Part shown: positions 1 through 7,031 of the stretch, piece by piece
Numbering within the stretch: position 1 is the first letter of the stretch
Layout of the letters: every line of letters begins with the position of its first letter
From: a virus
Direction: 5' to 3' (one strand)
Length of the DNA stretch: 26,657 bases
IMG/VR virus record: IMGVR_UViG_3300005346_000066
Span: 1-26,657 of that record
Made by a program: the position numbers and the translations under genes
Notes under the pieces: generated by a model
Seen by the model: the letters and a program-made list of their open reading frames with translations, nothing else
Database searches by the model: none
What the model was told of the DNA's origin: nothing

Positions 1-2
1 CT

Positions 3-95
3 TCAGGTTCTTCCGGAAGTTCTGGAACCAGTGGTTCAAGTGGTACATCAGGAACATCTGGCACTAGTGGTACAAGCGGAAGTTCTGGAACAAGT
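3..95 (+). repeat. Collagen-like Gly-X-Ser/Thr triplet repeat, first block
   Basis: About ten consecutive triplets of the form G-S-S or G-T-S, with Gly strictly at every third position and no proline. At the DNA level this is a degenerate 9-nt period. Such segments form trimeric stalks in phage fibres. Confidence 0.8.
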
Positions 96-734
96 TGGAT
101 TTGGAGAGATGGTTGGTTAACAGCAACAGGATATACTGTAAATGATGTTGTACAAAATTTAGGAAGTAGTTATTACTGTACTAATAACCATACCTCAGGA
201 TCTACAAACGAACCAGGGGTTGGCGCAAACTGGGCTCTTTACTGGGATATAGTTGCTGCTGGAGGTACCTCAGGATCAAGCGGAACATCTGGAAACTCTG
301 GTACTTCAGGATCAAGTGGTACATCAAATGTTTTGGATGGTGGTGATATAATTGGATTATTGGGTTCAAATTATGCTGAATCTACGGGTGTTTCTACAAC
401 AACTAGTGATACTTATCAGACAAAAGTTACTCTAACCACCGGAGCTGGTTTAGAAGCCGGAACATATTTTGTTATTGGCATCTGTGGTTTTAACGCTTCT
501 GCTAATAATAAACAAGTTGCTGTTCAACTATATAACTCAACAGATGCAATAACTTATGACGAATCTATACAACAGACAAATAACTCAACAAACTGGTTCT
601 CATTTGCTGGTATGGGTTTTATCACCTTAGATGGAACAGTTAATAAGACTTTTGAGATACAATATAGAAGAGTAACTGCTGGTATATCTTGTGGTATCAG
701 AAATGCTAGAATAATATTTGGGAGGATAGGATAA
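3..734 (+). CDS. Tail fibre/adhesin with collagen-like repeats and a carbohydrate-binding module (5' partial)
   Basis: The frame is open from the window edge, so the start lies upstream. Order of parts: a collagen-like segment with Gly at every third residue (nt 3-95), an aromatic module (nt 96-257), a second collagen-like segment (nt 264-326), then a beta-rich C-terminal domain. The aromatic module has the spacing W..W, GY.V.DVV, YYC..NHTS, NW.LYWD, which matches the chitin/cellulose-binding module 5/12 fold common on phage fibres. It probably binds a surface glycan. The C-terminal domain (from about nt 390) resembles the C-terminal half of the next gene's product, both ending in a short arginine-containing strand before a beta-strand terminus. 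The stop TAA overlaps the next ATG (TAATG), suggesting translational coupling. The fibre role is inferred from domains and context. Confidence 0.75.
   Translation, partial: SGSSGSSGTSGSSGTSGTSGTSGTSGSSGTSWIWRDGWLTATGYTVNDVVQNLGSSYYCTNNHTSGSTNEPGVGANWALYWDIVAAGGTSGSSGTSGNSGTSGSSGTSNVLDGGDIIGLLGSNYAESTGVSTTTSDTYQTKVTLTTGAGLEAGTYFVIGICGFNASANNKQVAVQLYNSTDAITYDESIQQTNNSTNWFSFAGMGFITLDGTVNKTFEIQYRRVTAGISCGIRNARIIFGRIG
264..326 (+). repeat. Collagen-like Gly-X-Ser/Thr triplet repeat, second block
   Basis: A second run of seven G-[TSN]-S triplets directly after the carbohydrate-binding module, with the same strict Gly spacing as the first block, so the module sits between two stalk segments. Confidence 0.8.
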
Positions 735-1396
735 TGGCAACTAAATATTCATTTTCAATATCTGAAGATTTCCTAAATAGTGCTATATGTTCAACAAAGC
801 TCCATGGTGAAATTGAAGGATCTAATATTGATACAACTTCTAGTTTTTTCGCCGTTAATACAGAGGGTAATGCTTGTGATATATGGTTTGAAAACGAACT
901 TACTCCATCTGAACAAACTGTTCTTAATAATTTAGTAGCTGCTCATGATGGTGTTCCTTGTTCCCCTTTCTCTTGCGCCTTTCTTTCTTCCGAGAATTCT
1001 AGTCTTACAAGTTCTGTTTCTTATATACAACGAGACTCTATATCTTTAGAAAATATAGAAGCAGGTGAATATGAAATCAAATGGTATTTTGAGTATTCAT
1101 ATAGTGATAATGTAACTAAACCAAAATTTAGGGTTCAATTAGATGATGAGACAACTTTAGCAGAATTTGGGTATACATTATATGTTGGAGACGATGAATG
1201 GATTTCAAAAAGCGGATTTGCTTTTGTTATACTAGAACAAGGTGATCATAATATTGATATAGATTATGGAGCAGGGTTGTCGAATAAAACAACTAGAATA
1301 AGACGAGTAAGAATTTCGATAGAAAAGATATCCGGAATTCACACCAGAACTATTAGAGAATTAGAACATATCGAGGCTGTAGATATAATGTTATAA
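734..1396 (+). CDS. Adhesin-like tail protein, paralogue of the next gene
   Basis: 220 aa. The N-terminal ~75 residues (KYSFSI..DF.N, KL..EI..SNI, IWF..EL, VAAHDG.P) align with the N-terminus of the next gene's product, so the two share an attachment or oligomerisation domain. The C-terminal ~130 residues form a separate beta-rich domain (EAGEYEIKWYFEY, FRVQLDD, HNIDIDYGAG, RRVRISIEKI) resembling the C-terminus of the upstream fibre. It starts at the ATG overlapping the upstream stop. A tail-fibre or decoration role is inferred from context; I do not recognise a named family. Confidence 0.6.
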   Translation: MATKYSFSISEDFLNSAICSTKLHGEIEGSNIDTTSSFFAVNTEGNACDIWFENELTPSEQTVLNNLVAAHDGVPCSPFSCAFLSSENSSLTSSVSYIQRDSISLENIEAGEYEIKWYFEYSYSDNVTKPKFRVQLDDETTLAEFGYTLYVGDDEWISKSGFAFVILEQGDHNIDIDYGAGLSNKTTRIRRVRISIEKISGIHTRTIRELEHIEAVDIML

Positions 1397-1419
1397 ATTT
1401 TATAGGAGGAAAAAAGATT

Positions 1420-2280
1420 TTGGCCTTAACAAAATACACATACTCAATTATTAATGATTTTCCAAATCATAAAGTTGATCCGGGGAAACTACAAGTAGAA
1501 ATACAAACAAGCAATATCACAATTGCGGTTGATTATATTTCTACTGGTGGTGATAACTGTAATATATGGTTTAAAGAAGAACTATCTATTATAGACTCTA
1601 CTGCTACACTTCCAGCTATTGTTGCTGCTCATGATGGGGAACCAATAAATATTGAGGCTCCTACTATGCCAGATGGAAGACCAATTGTTCGTGCTGATAC
1701 AAGACCAATTGGTACTTCTACTTATTTTACAATGGCAGGTGATGATTCCACTTCAATCGGGGGGTGGGATTGAAATGAGATGGGGATTTTTCAAATGATG
1801 ACGATATATATAACTGGACCAGAAGTACCAAATGGATATAAAGCAAAACAAATTTTACTTACATTCAATTGTCCGGTATATGTTAAAGACGGAACAGTTT
1901 ATTTCTTTGACGCTCCTTGGGGTCAACATCTATTCATGGATATTATGGTTCCTGCCGGTAGTTATTATCCAAATGTTGCTGGTAGTATTCCGGCTGCTGC
2001 TCTTGGTTTGAGTGGAGATCAAATGTATTCGTATGCAGCAAGCGATGTTCCTTACCAAAAGTATATTAATAAACATTTTATGTATGGAACGTGCCCGATG
2101 GGGGATGAACTAAATGCAGAAGGTGCTGCAGTTGAAGCGTTGCCCATTGGTTGGCATATTCGAGGTTTAATTATTACCCCAAATACTGATAATGTAAGTA
2201 AAGGATATGGTAATTTAGAAATGTACAGATGTCATACTGAATTATTACCTGGTATGACTGTAGAAGATTTGGGTCATTAA
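1420..2280 (+). CDS. Adhesin-like tail protein (frame broken by three single-base extras)
   Basis: As given, the frame stops at 1771-1773 and reopens at ATG 1780. Removing one base each from the G6 run 1759-1764, the G4 run 1782-1785 and the AA at 1812-1813 gives one 285-aa protein. The restored bridge reads ...GGGIEMRWDFSNDDDIY..., and such a WDFSNDDD-type bridge followed by a GY..KQI beta domain is what I recall from related phage structural proteins (from memory, not searched). Its N-terminus is paralogous to the 734-1396 product. The C-terminal domain contains YVKDGTVYFFDAPWG, PAGSYYPN and CPMGDELNAEGA. The start is TTG at 1420, behind a strong TAGGAGGA site at 1403-1410. A host-contact tail protein is inferred; two separate genes remain possible. 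Confidence 0.6.
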
Positions 2281-2292
2281 GGAGACTAAAAA

Positions 2293-2811
2293 ATGATACA
2301 TGGAGTAAAAAACAGTCCAGTTGATGAAAATTTTACGGTTGCTGATAGTAATGGTAATCTTATTTCTGGTATCGATAGTACAGAATTTACAGTATATGTA
2401 TATAATCCTACTGGAAGTGAACTTGCTGGCTCTTTATCAGATTTCTTTACCGAGTTGGGTAATGGAAATTATAAGTATACTTTTACTCCTAATTTGAATG
2501 GTATTTGGTATGTAGTTGTTACTCACCCAACATATTTTCCATGGGGGAAGAACGACGATGTTTATGTCGAGGAATCTGACTTAACAGGTATTTATGAGAT
2601 TGTAATTAAAACTCTTGGTTTATCACACCATAATATTTATATTGATGACCCAACATATGATGATTCTGGTAATTTGGTAGACGCAAGAGTTCGTACATAT
2701 TCTAATCCTGCTTCAGTAGGAACGGCAAGTGACGTAATCGAGACATATAGAATTACATCTGATGGAACACAGTGTGGTCAATTCTCATATTGGAAGCAGG
2801 TCAAAATCTAA
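2293..2811 (+). CDS. Beta-rich phage tail protein, Ig-like N-terminal domain
   Basis: 172 aa, preceded by AAGGAG. The N-terminal ~95 residues look like an Ig or carboxypeptidase-regulatory-like beta sandwich (FTVYVYNPTG, GNGNYKYTFTPNLNGIWYVVV). The C-terminal part (GLSHHNIYIDDPTYDDSGNL, ARVRTYSNPASVGTA, ETYRITSDGTQ, FSYWKQVK) is a module seen in many phage tail proteins near fibre genes. A secondary structural or fibre role is inferred from the module and position. It is the last of the four tail-fibre-like genes. Confidence 0.55.
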   Translation: MIHGVKNSPVDENFTVADSNGNLISGIDSTEFTVYVYNPTGSELAGSLSDFFTELGNGNYKYTFTPNLNGIWYVVVTHPTYFPWGKNDDVYVEESDLTGIYEIVIKTLGLSHHNIYIDDPTYDDSGNLVDARVRTYSNPASVGTASDVIETYRITSDGTQCGQFSYWKQVKI

Positions 2812-2835
2812 TAATAAAAAAGGAACAAACTACTA

Positions 2836-3033
2836 ATGAGCGTATCTATTGCTACAAAAGGTTTATTTCAAGAATGTTGTAGAGGGTTTGGCGGTGGAGG
2901 CGGTGCAGTTCCAACATATCGTGATGAACAAGAAGTTAAACCCACCATATTTGTTACTAAAGTAGATATGGTAACTTTAAATAGCGTAGATGATTTAATA
3001 GATAAAATAAAAGTTACATTAGTTGATAAATAG
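2836..3033 (+). CDS. Small hypothetical protein with Gly-rich turn
   Basis: 65 aa. Visible features are a Cys pair (QECCRG), a run of five glycines, and a hydrophilic C-terminal half that alternates beta-like strands with Asp/Lys. There is a weak ribosome-binding site (AAAAAGGAAC). The same AGGAACAAACTA-like string recurs just after its stop, near 3031. No family recognised. Position suggests a minor virion or tail-associated protein, but this is not shown. Confidence 0.45.
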   Translation: MSVSIATKGLFQECCRGFGGGGGAVPTYRDEQEVKPTIFVTKVDMVTLNSVDDLIDKIKVTLVDK

Positions 3034-3090
3034 AACAAACTAATGAGTATAGTTTATTATCAAAAGTAAAAAAATGGAGGAACTTTAAAA

Positions 3091-3891
3091 ATGTTAAAGT
3101 TAAATGTCAACCAAGAAAAACAGTTAACGTTTGAAGTTCAAATTGGTGGAATCCAATCAGATCAAGTATCTAGTTTTCTTAGAATAGTTCTTGATGAAAT
3201 TGAGTATGGTTTTCCTGCAAAAGTGGGGAATGAATCTATTGTCGTTGATCTTCCTCCACTAAGAACAATTACTGCAAGAAAATTAAAAGAAGGTGAAGAA
3301 GTTGAAGTTAAACTTGAAATTATTGCAGATGGAAATTATCTTACACCCTGGAAAGATACCTTTACAATTTCAAATCCGTTAGTTATTGAAGCAAAAATCA
3401 TAGATGATGATTTTAATGCTTCTCCTGCTTTCAAAACAAAATTGGTAACTGAAGAAGGTAAAGTGGGTGATCAAAAACAAGGTGTAAAAGTAGAAAAGGT
3501 TGAAGCTGTAGAAAAAGAAGTACTTTCTGAAGAAGATATGACTGAAAGAGTTGTTGCAAAACTTGCAGAAAAACTAAAACCTATGTTTAAAAAAGAAAAA
3601 ACAAAAGTAGTAAAAGAACAGAAAAGTGAAAAGAAAAAAATAACTAAAGAAGAAGAAGTAATTAAAGATGAAGAAGTAATTAAAGAAAATACAGAACCAC
3701 AAAAACAAATCACATCCCAAGATTTAAAAAACATTACGGAAGAAGGTGTTTATGATTATATGACAAGAGCTGGGACTAAAAATCCTCAAGTTCAGAAAAT
3801 AATTTATGAACAAGCTGAAATAGCAGCTGGAACATCAATTCCAGTTAATGTTTTAATGCATGTTGTTAAGATATTAAAAAGTAAAAAATAA
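3091..3891 (+). CDS. Hypothetical protein: beta N-domain, Lys/Glu linker, helical C-domain
   Basis: 266 aa after a clear GGAGG site. Residues ~1-110 are a predicted beta domain (LTFEVQIGG, IVLDEIEYGFPAKV, VEVKLEIIADGNYLTPW). Residues ~130-205 are a highly charged Lys/Glu linker with a short tandem repeat (EEVIKDEEVIKEN). Residues ~210-266 form a compact helical domain (QDLKNITEEGVYDYMTR ... IPVNVLMHVVKILKSKK). No family recognised. The arrangement would suit a virion or scaffold-type protein with two domains on a flexible tether. Confidence 0.55.
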   Translation: MLKLNVNQEKQLTFEVQIGGIQSDQVSSFLRIVLDEIEYGFPAKVGNESIVVDLPPLRTITARKLKEGEEVEVKLEIIADGNYLTPWKDTFTISNPLVIEAKIIDDDFNASPAFKTKLVTEEGKVGDQKQGVKVEKVEAVEKEVLSEEDMTERVVAKLAEKLKPMFKKEKTKVVKEQKSEKKKITKEEEVIKDEEVIKENTEPQKQITSQDLKNITEEGVYDYMTRAGTKNPQVQKIIYEQAEIAAGTSIPVNVLMHVVKILKSKK

Positions 3892-3915
3892 TTTCTTAAG
3901 GGGGTGATCTTCTTC

Positions 3916-4014
3916 TTGCGATCTTGTATTCGGTTGATTTGGCGATTAAGACGTAAACAACAAATTAAAAAGAACCCGAAGTATAAAATACTTCTGGCAA
4001 AAAATAAGAAGTGA
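3916..4014 (+). CDS. Possible 32-aa basic peptide (TTG start)
   Basis: A short frame begins with TTG eight bases after AGGGGGTGA and ends TGA 12 nt before the next gene. The product is very basic (about 13 Lys/Arg of 32), with an N-terminal amphipathic stretch (CIRLIWRLRRKQQ). The strong ribosome-binding site is the main support. It may be a real microprotein, or leader sequence for the lysis cassette. Confidence 0.35.
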   Translation: MRSCIRLIWRLRRKQQIKKNPKYKILLAKNKK

Positions 4015-4026
4015 GAACTTAATCAA

Positions 4027-4449
4027 ATGGAAAATATTGGCAACTTATGTAGACTAAAACGGAGTGATCAAGGTACGCGTGGTATATTATTTTTTGAGGA
4101 TTTTAGTTGTCAAACTCTTGAACTTCCCTGGCGTGAAAATAGAAGAAGTATTTCATGTATTCCAAAAGGAGAATATAAAGTAGATATTAGAATTTCTCCA
4201 AGATATGGTAAAATATATTGGGTTAAAGAAGTTCCTAATAGATCTTTTATTTTAATTCACTCAGGTAATTGGGCTGGAGACGTAAATAAAGGATATAAAA
4301 CGCATGTAAATGGTTGTATTTTATTAGGGCAAAAACGAGGTATATTACAAAAACAATGGGCTGTTCTTAATTCAAGAATAACAGTTAAAAGATTTATGTT
4401 AAAGTTAGCATATGAACCATTTATACTGAAGATACATGAATCATTCTAA
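4027..4449 (+). CDS. DUF5675 family protein, lysis cassette
   Basis: 140 aa. The pattern matches my knowledge of DUF5675: L.R...GT.GIL...F.CQTLELPWR.N...ISCIP.GEY, SPRYG, VP.RS.ILIH.GN.AGD and H.NGCILLG. This family is often found beside holins and endolysins and has conserved Cys and His (C43, H86, C104 region) consistent with a catalytic role, though its activity is not established. The next gene is a holin-like protein after 16 nt, which supports a lysis role. No canonical endolysin is visible in the window, so this could be the cell-wall-active component; that is inference. Confidence 0.75.
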   Translation: MENIGNLCRLKRSDQGTRGILFFEDFSCQTLELPWRENRRSISCIPKGEYKVDIRISPRYGKIYWVKEVPNRSFILIHSGNWAGDVNKGYKTHVNGCILLGQKRGILQKQWAVLNSRITVKRFMLKLAYEPFILKIHESF

Positions 4450-4465
4450 AGGAGGAAATTAGAAA

Positions 4466-5077
4466 ATGATACTTACAACAATACTTGGTGGATTAACAGG
4501 GCTACTTGGAAATATTGTAACTGGCGTTATGAATTATAAAACTATGAAGATAAAAAATGAGCATGAGCAAAAAATGGTTGAGTTAGAAACTAGTGCTATG
4601 AAAGAAGAAGCAAAAATGCAAATTGCAGTTACTAAAGCAGAGATTGAAGGTGCTGTTGAACTTGCAGATGCTCAAGCATATATGGAATCTCTTCGAGCTG
4701 GACAAAAACCAATGTTTAGTGAGAAATGGATTGACAAACTTTTTTCAGTTGAAGGAAAGTTTGGAAGATTTTTTGCATTACCAGTTGGTGTATTATTAGC
4801 GATGGCATTTGGATTTGTAGATTGGCTAAGAGGTTTTATGAGACCTGCTATTACAGTATATTTGATTGGTATGACTACAGTTATTACTTATATGGCCTGG
4901 AACATATTACAAAAGTTTGGAATGGAATCAATAACTCCAGCAGAAGCAGTTGTTATCTTTACTCAGGTTATAGATATTGTAATTTATTTAACTGTTTCTT
5001 GTGTCACATGGTGGTTTGGTGATAGAAGAATGGCAAAATTTCTTACAACATTAAATAAGGGTAAGGCAGAGGGATAA
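4466..5077 (+). CDS. Holin-like protein with three membrane segments
   Basis: 203 aa behind AAAGGAGGAAATT. There is an N-terminal hydrophobic segment (residues ~2-22), then a long charged helix (~25-85), then two strong hydrophobic segments (about 104-160: LPVGVLLAMAFGFVDWLRGF, ITVYLIGMTTVITYMAW) and a third (~162-185: VVIFTQVIDIVIYLTVSCV). The layout, with a WIDKLF...RP motif region, resembles the phage/GTA 'holin of 3 TMs' family. It lies between a DUF5675 gene and a membrane-anchored coiled-coil gene, as in a lysis cassette. The holin call rests on topology and context, not a specific motif. Confidence 0.6.
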   Translation: MILTTILGGLTGLLGNIVTGVMNYKTMKIKNEHEQKMVELETSAMKEEAKMQIAVTKAEIEGAVELADAQAYMESLRAGQKPMFSEKWIDKLFSVEGKFGRFFALPVGVLLAMAFGFVDWLRGFMRPAITVYLIGMTTVITYMAWNILQKFGMESITPAEAVVIFTQVIDIVIYLTVSCVTWWFGDRRMAKFLTTLNKGKAEG

Positions 5078-5080
5078 AAA

Positions 5081-5423
5081 ATGTTTACTCAAGCAGGTGA
5101 GAATGGAAAAATAAAACTCACAAATTTAACAAAATTGATTGGTTCAATTTTGGCAATAATTGGATTTGTTGCCGGTGGTGTAATATATTTTGAGACCACC
5201 TATATGCATAAAAGCTGAAGCAGAAGAAATGCGAATAGAGTTAGAAACTCAAAGCGTGCAAACATTTAAACAAGCACAACGTAATCAAGATATTAGATTT
5301 TTGGAGCAACTACAATGTCAAAAGGTTTTAGTAGAAGAAGCACTTGTACGAAATCCAACTAATACATTATTAAAAGAAAAACTTAGAAGAATTACAGATT
5401 TAATAAAAAAACTAAGAAGATAA
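5081..5423 (+). CDS. Membrane-anchored coiled-coil protein, possible spanin-like (one frame break)
   Basis: The ATG at 5081 follows the holin-like gene by 3 nt. The frame stops at a TGA right after AAAA 5210-5213. Removing one A joins it to the downstream frame and gives a 113-aa protein: one TM segment (residues ~18-37, IGSILAIIGFVAGGVIYF) followed by a continuous charged helix (HKAEAEEMRIELETQ ... LKEKLRRITDLIKKLRR). A single N-terminal TM plus a long helix next to a holin resembles an i-spanin/Rz-like protein, but no partner o-spanin lipoprotein was seen. The function is inferred. Confidence 0.55.
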
Positions 5424-5446
5424 ATTAATTTCAATAAGGAGCTAAA

Positions 5447-5773
5447 ATGGATCCAGCTACAATTTTCGCCATATTAGATGGCGTCCCATGGAAGCTTTTA
5501 ATTATTGGATCAGCTGTTGCGATTATATTTTTAATTGCTAAACGATATTATGATAATTTAGCATCGTATTATATGTTCAGATCAAATAAGGATCTTGGTA
5601 AAAATGTTAAAGTTGTTATAAATGGAAAAAGTGGTTATATAGTTCATTATACCTGGAGATTTATTTATGTTAAACTTGAGGAGACACATAATGAATTAGT
5701 TATTCCAATTACTAAATGGACTTCGTATACATGGGAAATTTGTCGAAATGGTGTTAATATAGAGGGTAAATAA
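5447..5773 (+). CDS. Small membrane protein with MscS-beta-like soluble domain
   Basis: 108 aa behind AAGGAG. One TM segment (residues ~15-31, LLIIGSAVAIIFLIAK) is followed by a ~70-residue soluble part. The part DLGKNVKVVINGKSGYIVHYTWRF...NELVIPITKW has the order of strands seen in the beta domain of MscS-type channels: D.G..V.V.G..G.V, then aromatic-rich strands, then IP. It is far too short to be a channel and lacks the TM3 pore helix. It ends the run of membrane genes and may take part in lysis or membrane modification. The family resemblance is by eye only. Confidence 0.5.
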   Translation: MDPATIFAILDGVPWKLLIIGSAVAIIFLIAKRYYDNLASYYMFRSNKDLGKNVKVVINGKSGYIVHYTWRFIYVKLEETHNELVIPITKWTSYTWEICRNGVNIEGK

Positions 5774-5791
5774 ACCAGAAAGGATTTTTTA

Positions 5792-6364
5792 ATGGAACAC
5801 AGTTATAAAGGTAAAATTATTGAATTGTTAGAAAAGAACATGACTGAAAAAGGATTTAAATTATGGCAAGGTATTAGCGCATTACTACCTGATATATGGG
5901 ATAAGCCAACTTCATCTACTGGAAAATATCATAAGAAACTAAATGGAGATATACCTAATTTAGCTGAGCATGTATATCAAATGTTATTTGCCACCGTTAA
6001 GTTATTTAGAATGTTTGATATAAATAAAAGAACACCTGATGCTGATAAAATGTTGTTTGCCATTTCTTTACACGATTCTTTAAAGTATGGAAATCTTGGG
6101 ACTAGAAAACATACGGATAAAACTCATGATAAATGTGGGGCAGATGTAATTGCAAGTAATAAGAATACGTTCTTAAAAATTATGAGTGAAGAACAGTTTT
6201 ATGTTTTAGAAGAAGCAATAAGGTTTCATTCTGGTCGCTGGAGTACTGATGTCCCTAAAAACAAGGATTTCTCTTTTAAAGATTATAATCCAGAAACTCT
6301 TTTTGCTCATATGCTAGATATGATGAGCACAGCTGATTTAATTCAAACTAATGTGAGGGAGTAA
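5792..6364 (+). CDS. HD-domain phosphohydrolase
   Basis: 190 aa. Likely metal ligands are visible: H60, the H94-D95 doublet (ISLHDSLKYG), H107/H112, H146 (RFHSGRW) and D176/D182 in the C-terminal helix (FAHMLDMMSTADLI). This matches a stand-alone HD hydrolase, which in phages often acts on nucleotides or nucleotide second messengers; the substrate cannot be read from sequence. The ribosome-binding site is AGAAAGGA. The stop TAA overlaps the next gene's ATG (TAATG), so the two are probably co-translated. Confidence 0.8.
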   Translation: MEHSYKGKIIELLEKNMTEKGFKLWQGISALLPDIWDKPTSSTGKYHKKLNGDIPNLAEHVYQMLFATVKLFRMFDINKRTPDADKMLFAISLHDSLKYGNLGTRKHTDKTHDKCGADVIASNKNTFLKIMSEEQFYVLEEAIRFHSGRWSTDVPKNKDFSFKDYNPETLFAHMLDMMSTADLIQTNVRE

Positions 6365-7017
6365 TGGCTACAGTTTTAACTTCGTATTCTTTAGTACCAG
6401 AGTTGCAACATTGGTTTAATAACTTTGTTATAAACTCTAAAATAAATAAATATAAAATCCCACCTCCTGTAGACATTCCGCAATTATATCTTGGAGATAA
6501 CTCCTTTATTGAACTATTATTTAATGATAACTATTCAAAACTTTCATATGAGTATAGATATGAACTTGAAACTAATACTTTTTGCATTCCTCGGGTTGCG
6601 TTTAATAGAATGCAAGTTTACCCTGCTGCTTCTCAATATTTAAGATTAGATCCAAATGGGGATAATGTTTTTAATTTGCAATTAGACGATTTTGCACTAT
6701 TAGATGCTCTGATAGCATATAGAGTTGACAGTACAGCATTGACTATTGTTGACTCAACATCGGTGGATTTTATTTGTGATGCAACAGCAAATATCTGTAT
6801 ATTAACTGCTAGTTTAGAAGCTTTAAATACAGAACTTTCTAAAATGATTTACTTATATTTGATATTAAAATTATACGGGAGATTTGAAGAATATAATAAT
6901 GAGTCACTAATTTCATCAGGTGGCCTTTTAGAATCTTGTTATGAATCGTATCTTGTAGATCAGTACTTTTGTTTTATGACTGAACGCGAACCCGACCTTA
7001 TCTATGAGTGTGACTAA
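6364..7017 (+). CDS. Hypothetical phage protein
   Basis: 217 aa, translationally coupled to the HD gene by TAATG overlap and followed after 14 nt by the large tail protein gene. No TM segment or catalytic motif was found. Several aromatic strands (SYEYRYELETNTFCIPRVAFNRM) precede a Leu-rich helical part (ALNTELSKMIYLYLILKLYG). The gene position before a baseplate/tail gene suggests a structural or assembly role, but I do not recognise the family. Confidence 0.5.
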   Translation: MATVLTSYSLVPELQHWFNNFVINSKINKYKIPPPVDIPQLYLGDNSFIELLFNDNYSKLSYEYRYELETNTFCIPRVAFNRMQVYPAASQYLRLDPNGDNVFNLQLDDFALLDALIAYRVDSTALTIVDSTSVDFICDATANICILTASLEALNTELSKMIYLYLILKLYGRFEEYNNESLISSGGLLESCYESYLVDQYFCFMTEREPDLIYECD

Positions 7018-7031
7018 AGCAAGGAGATAAA

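Noticed and set aside
3601-3700. Lys/Glu repeats of the 3091 gene as a CRISPR-like or promoter repeat
   Set aside because: The short tandem is in frame and reflects a charged linker; there are no spacers or dyad symmetry.
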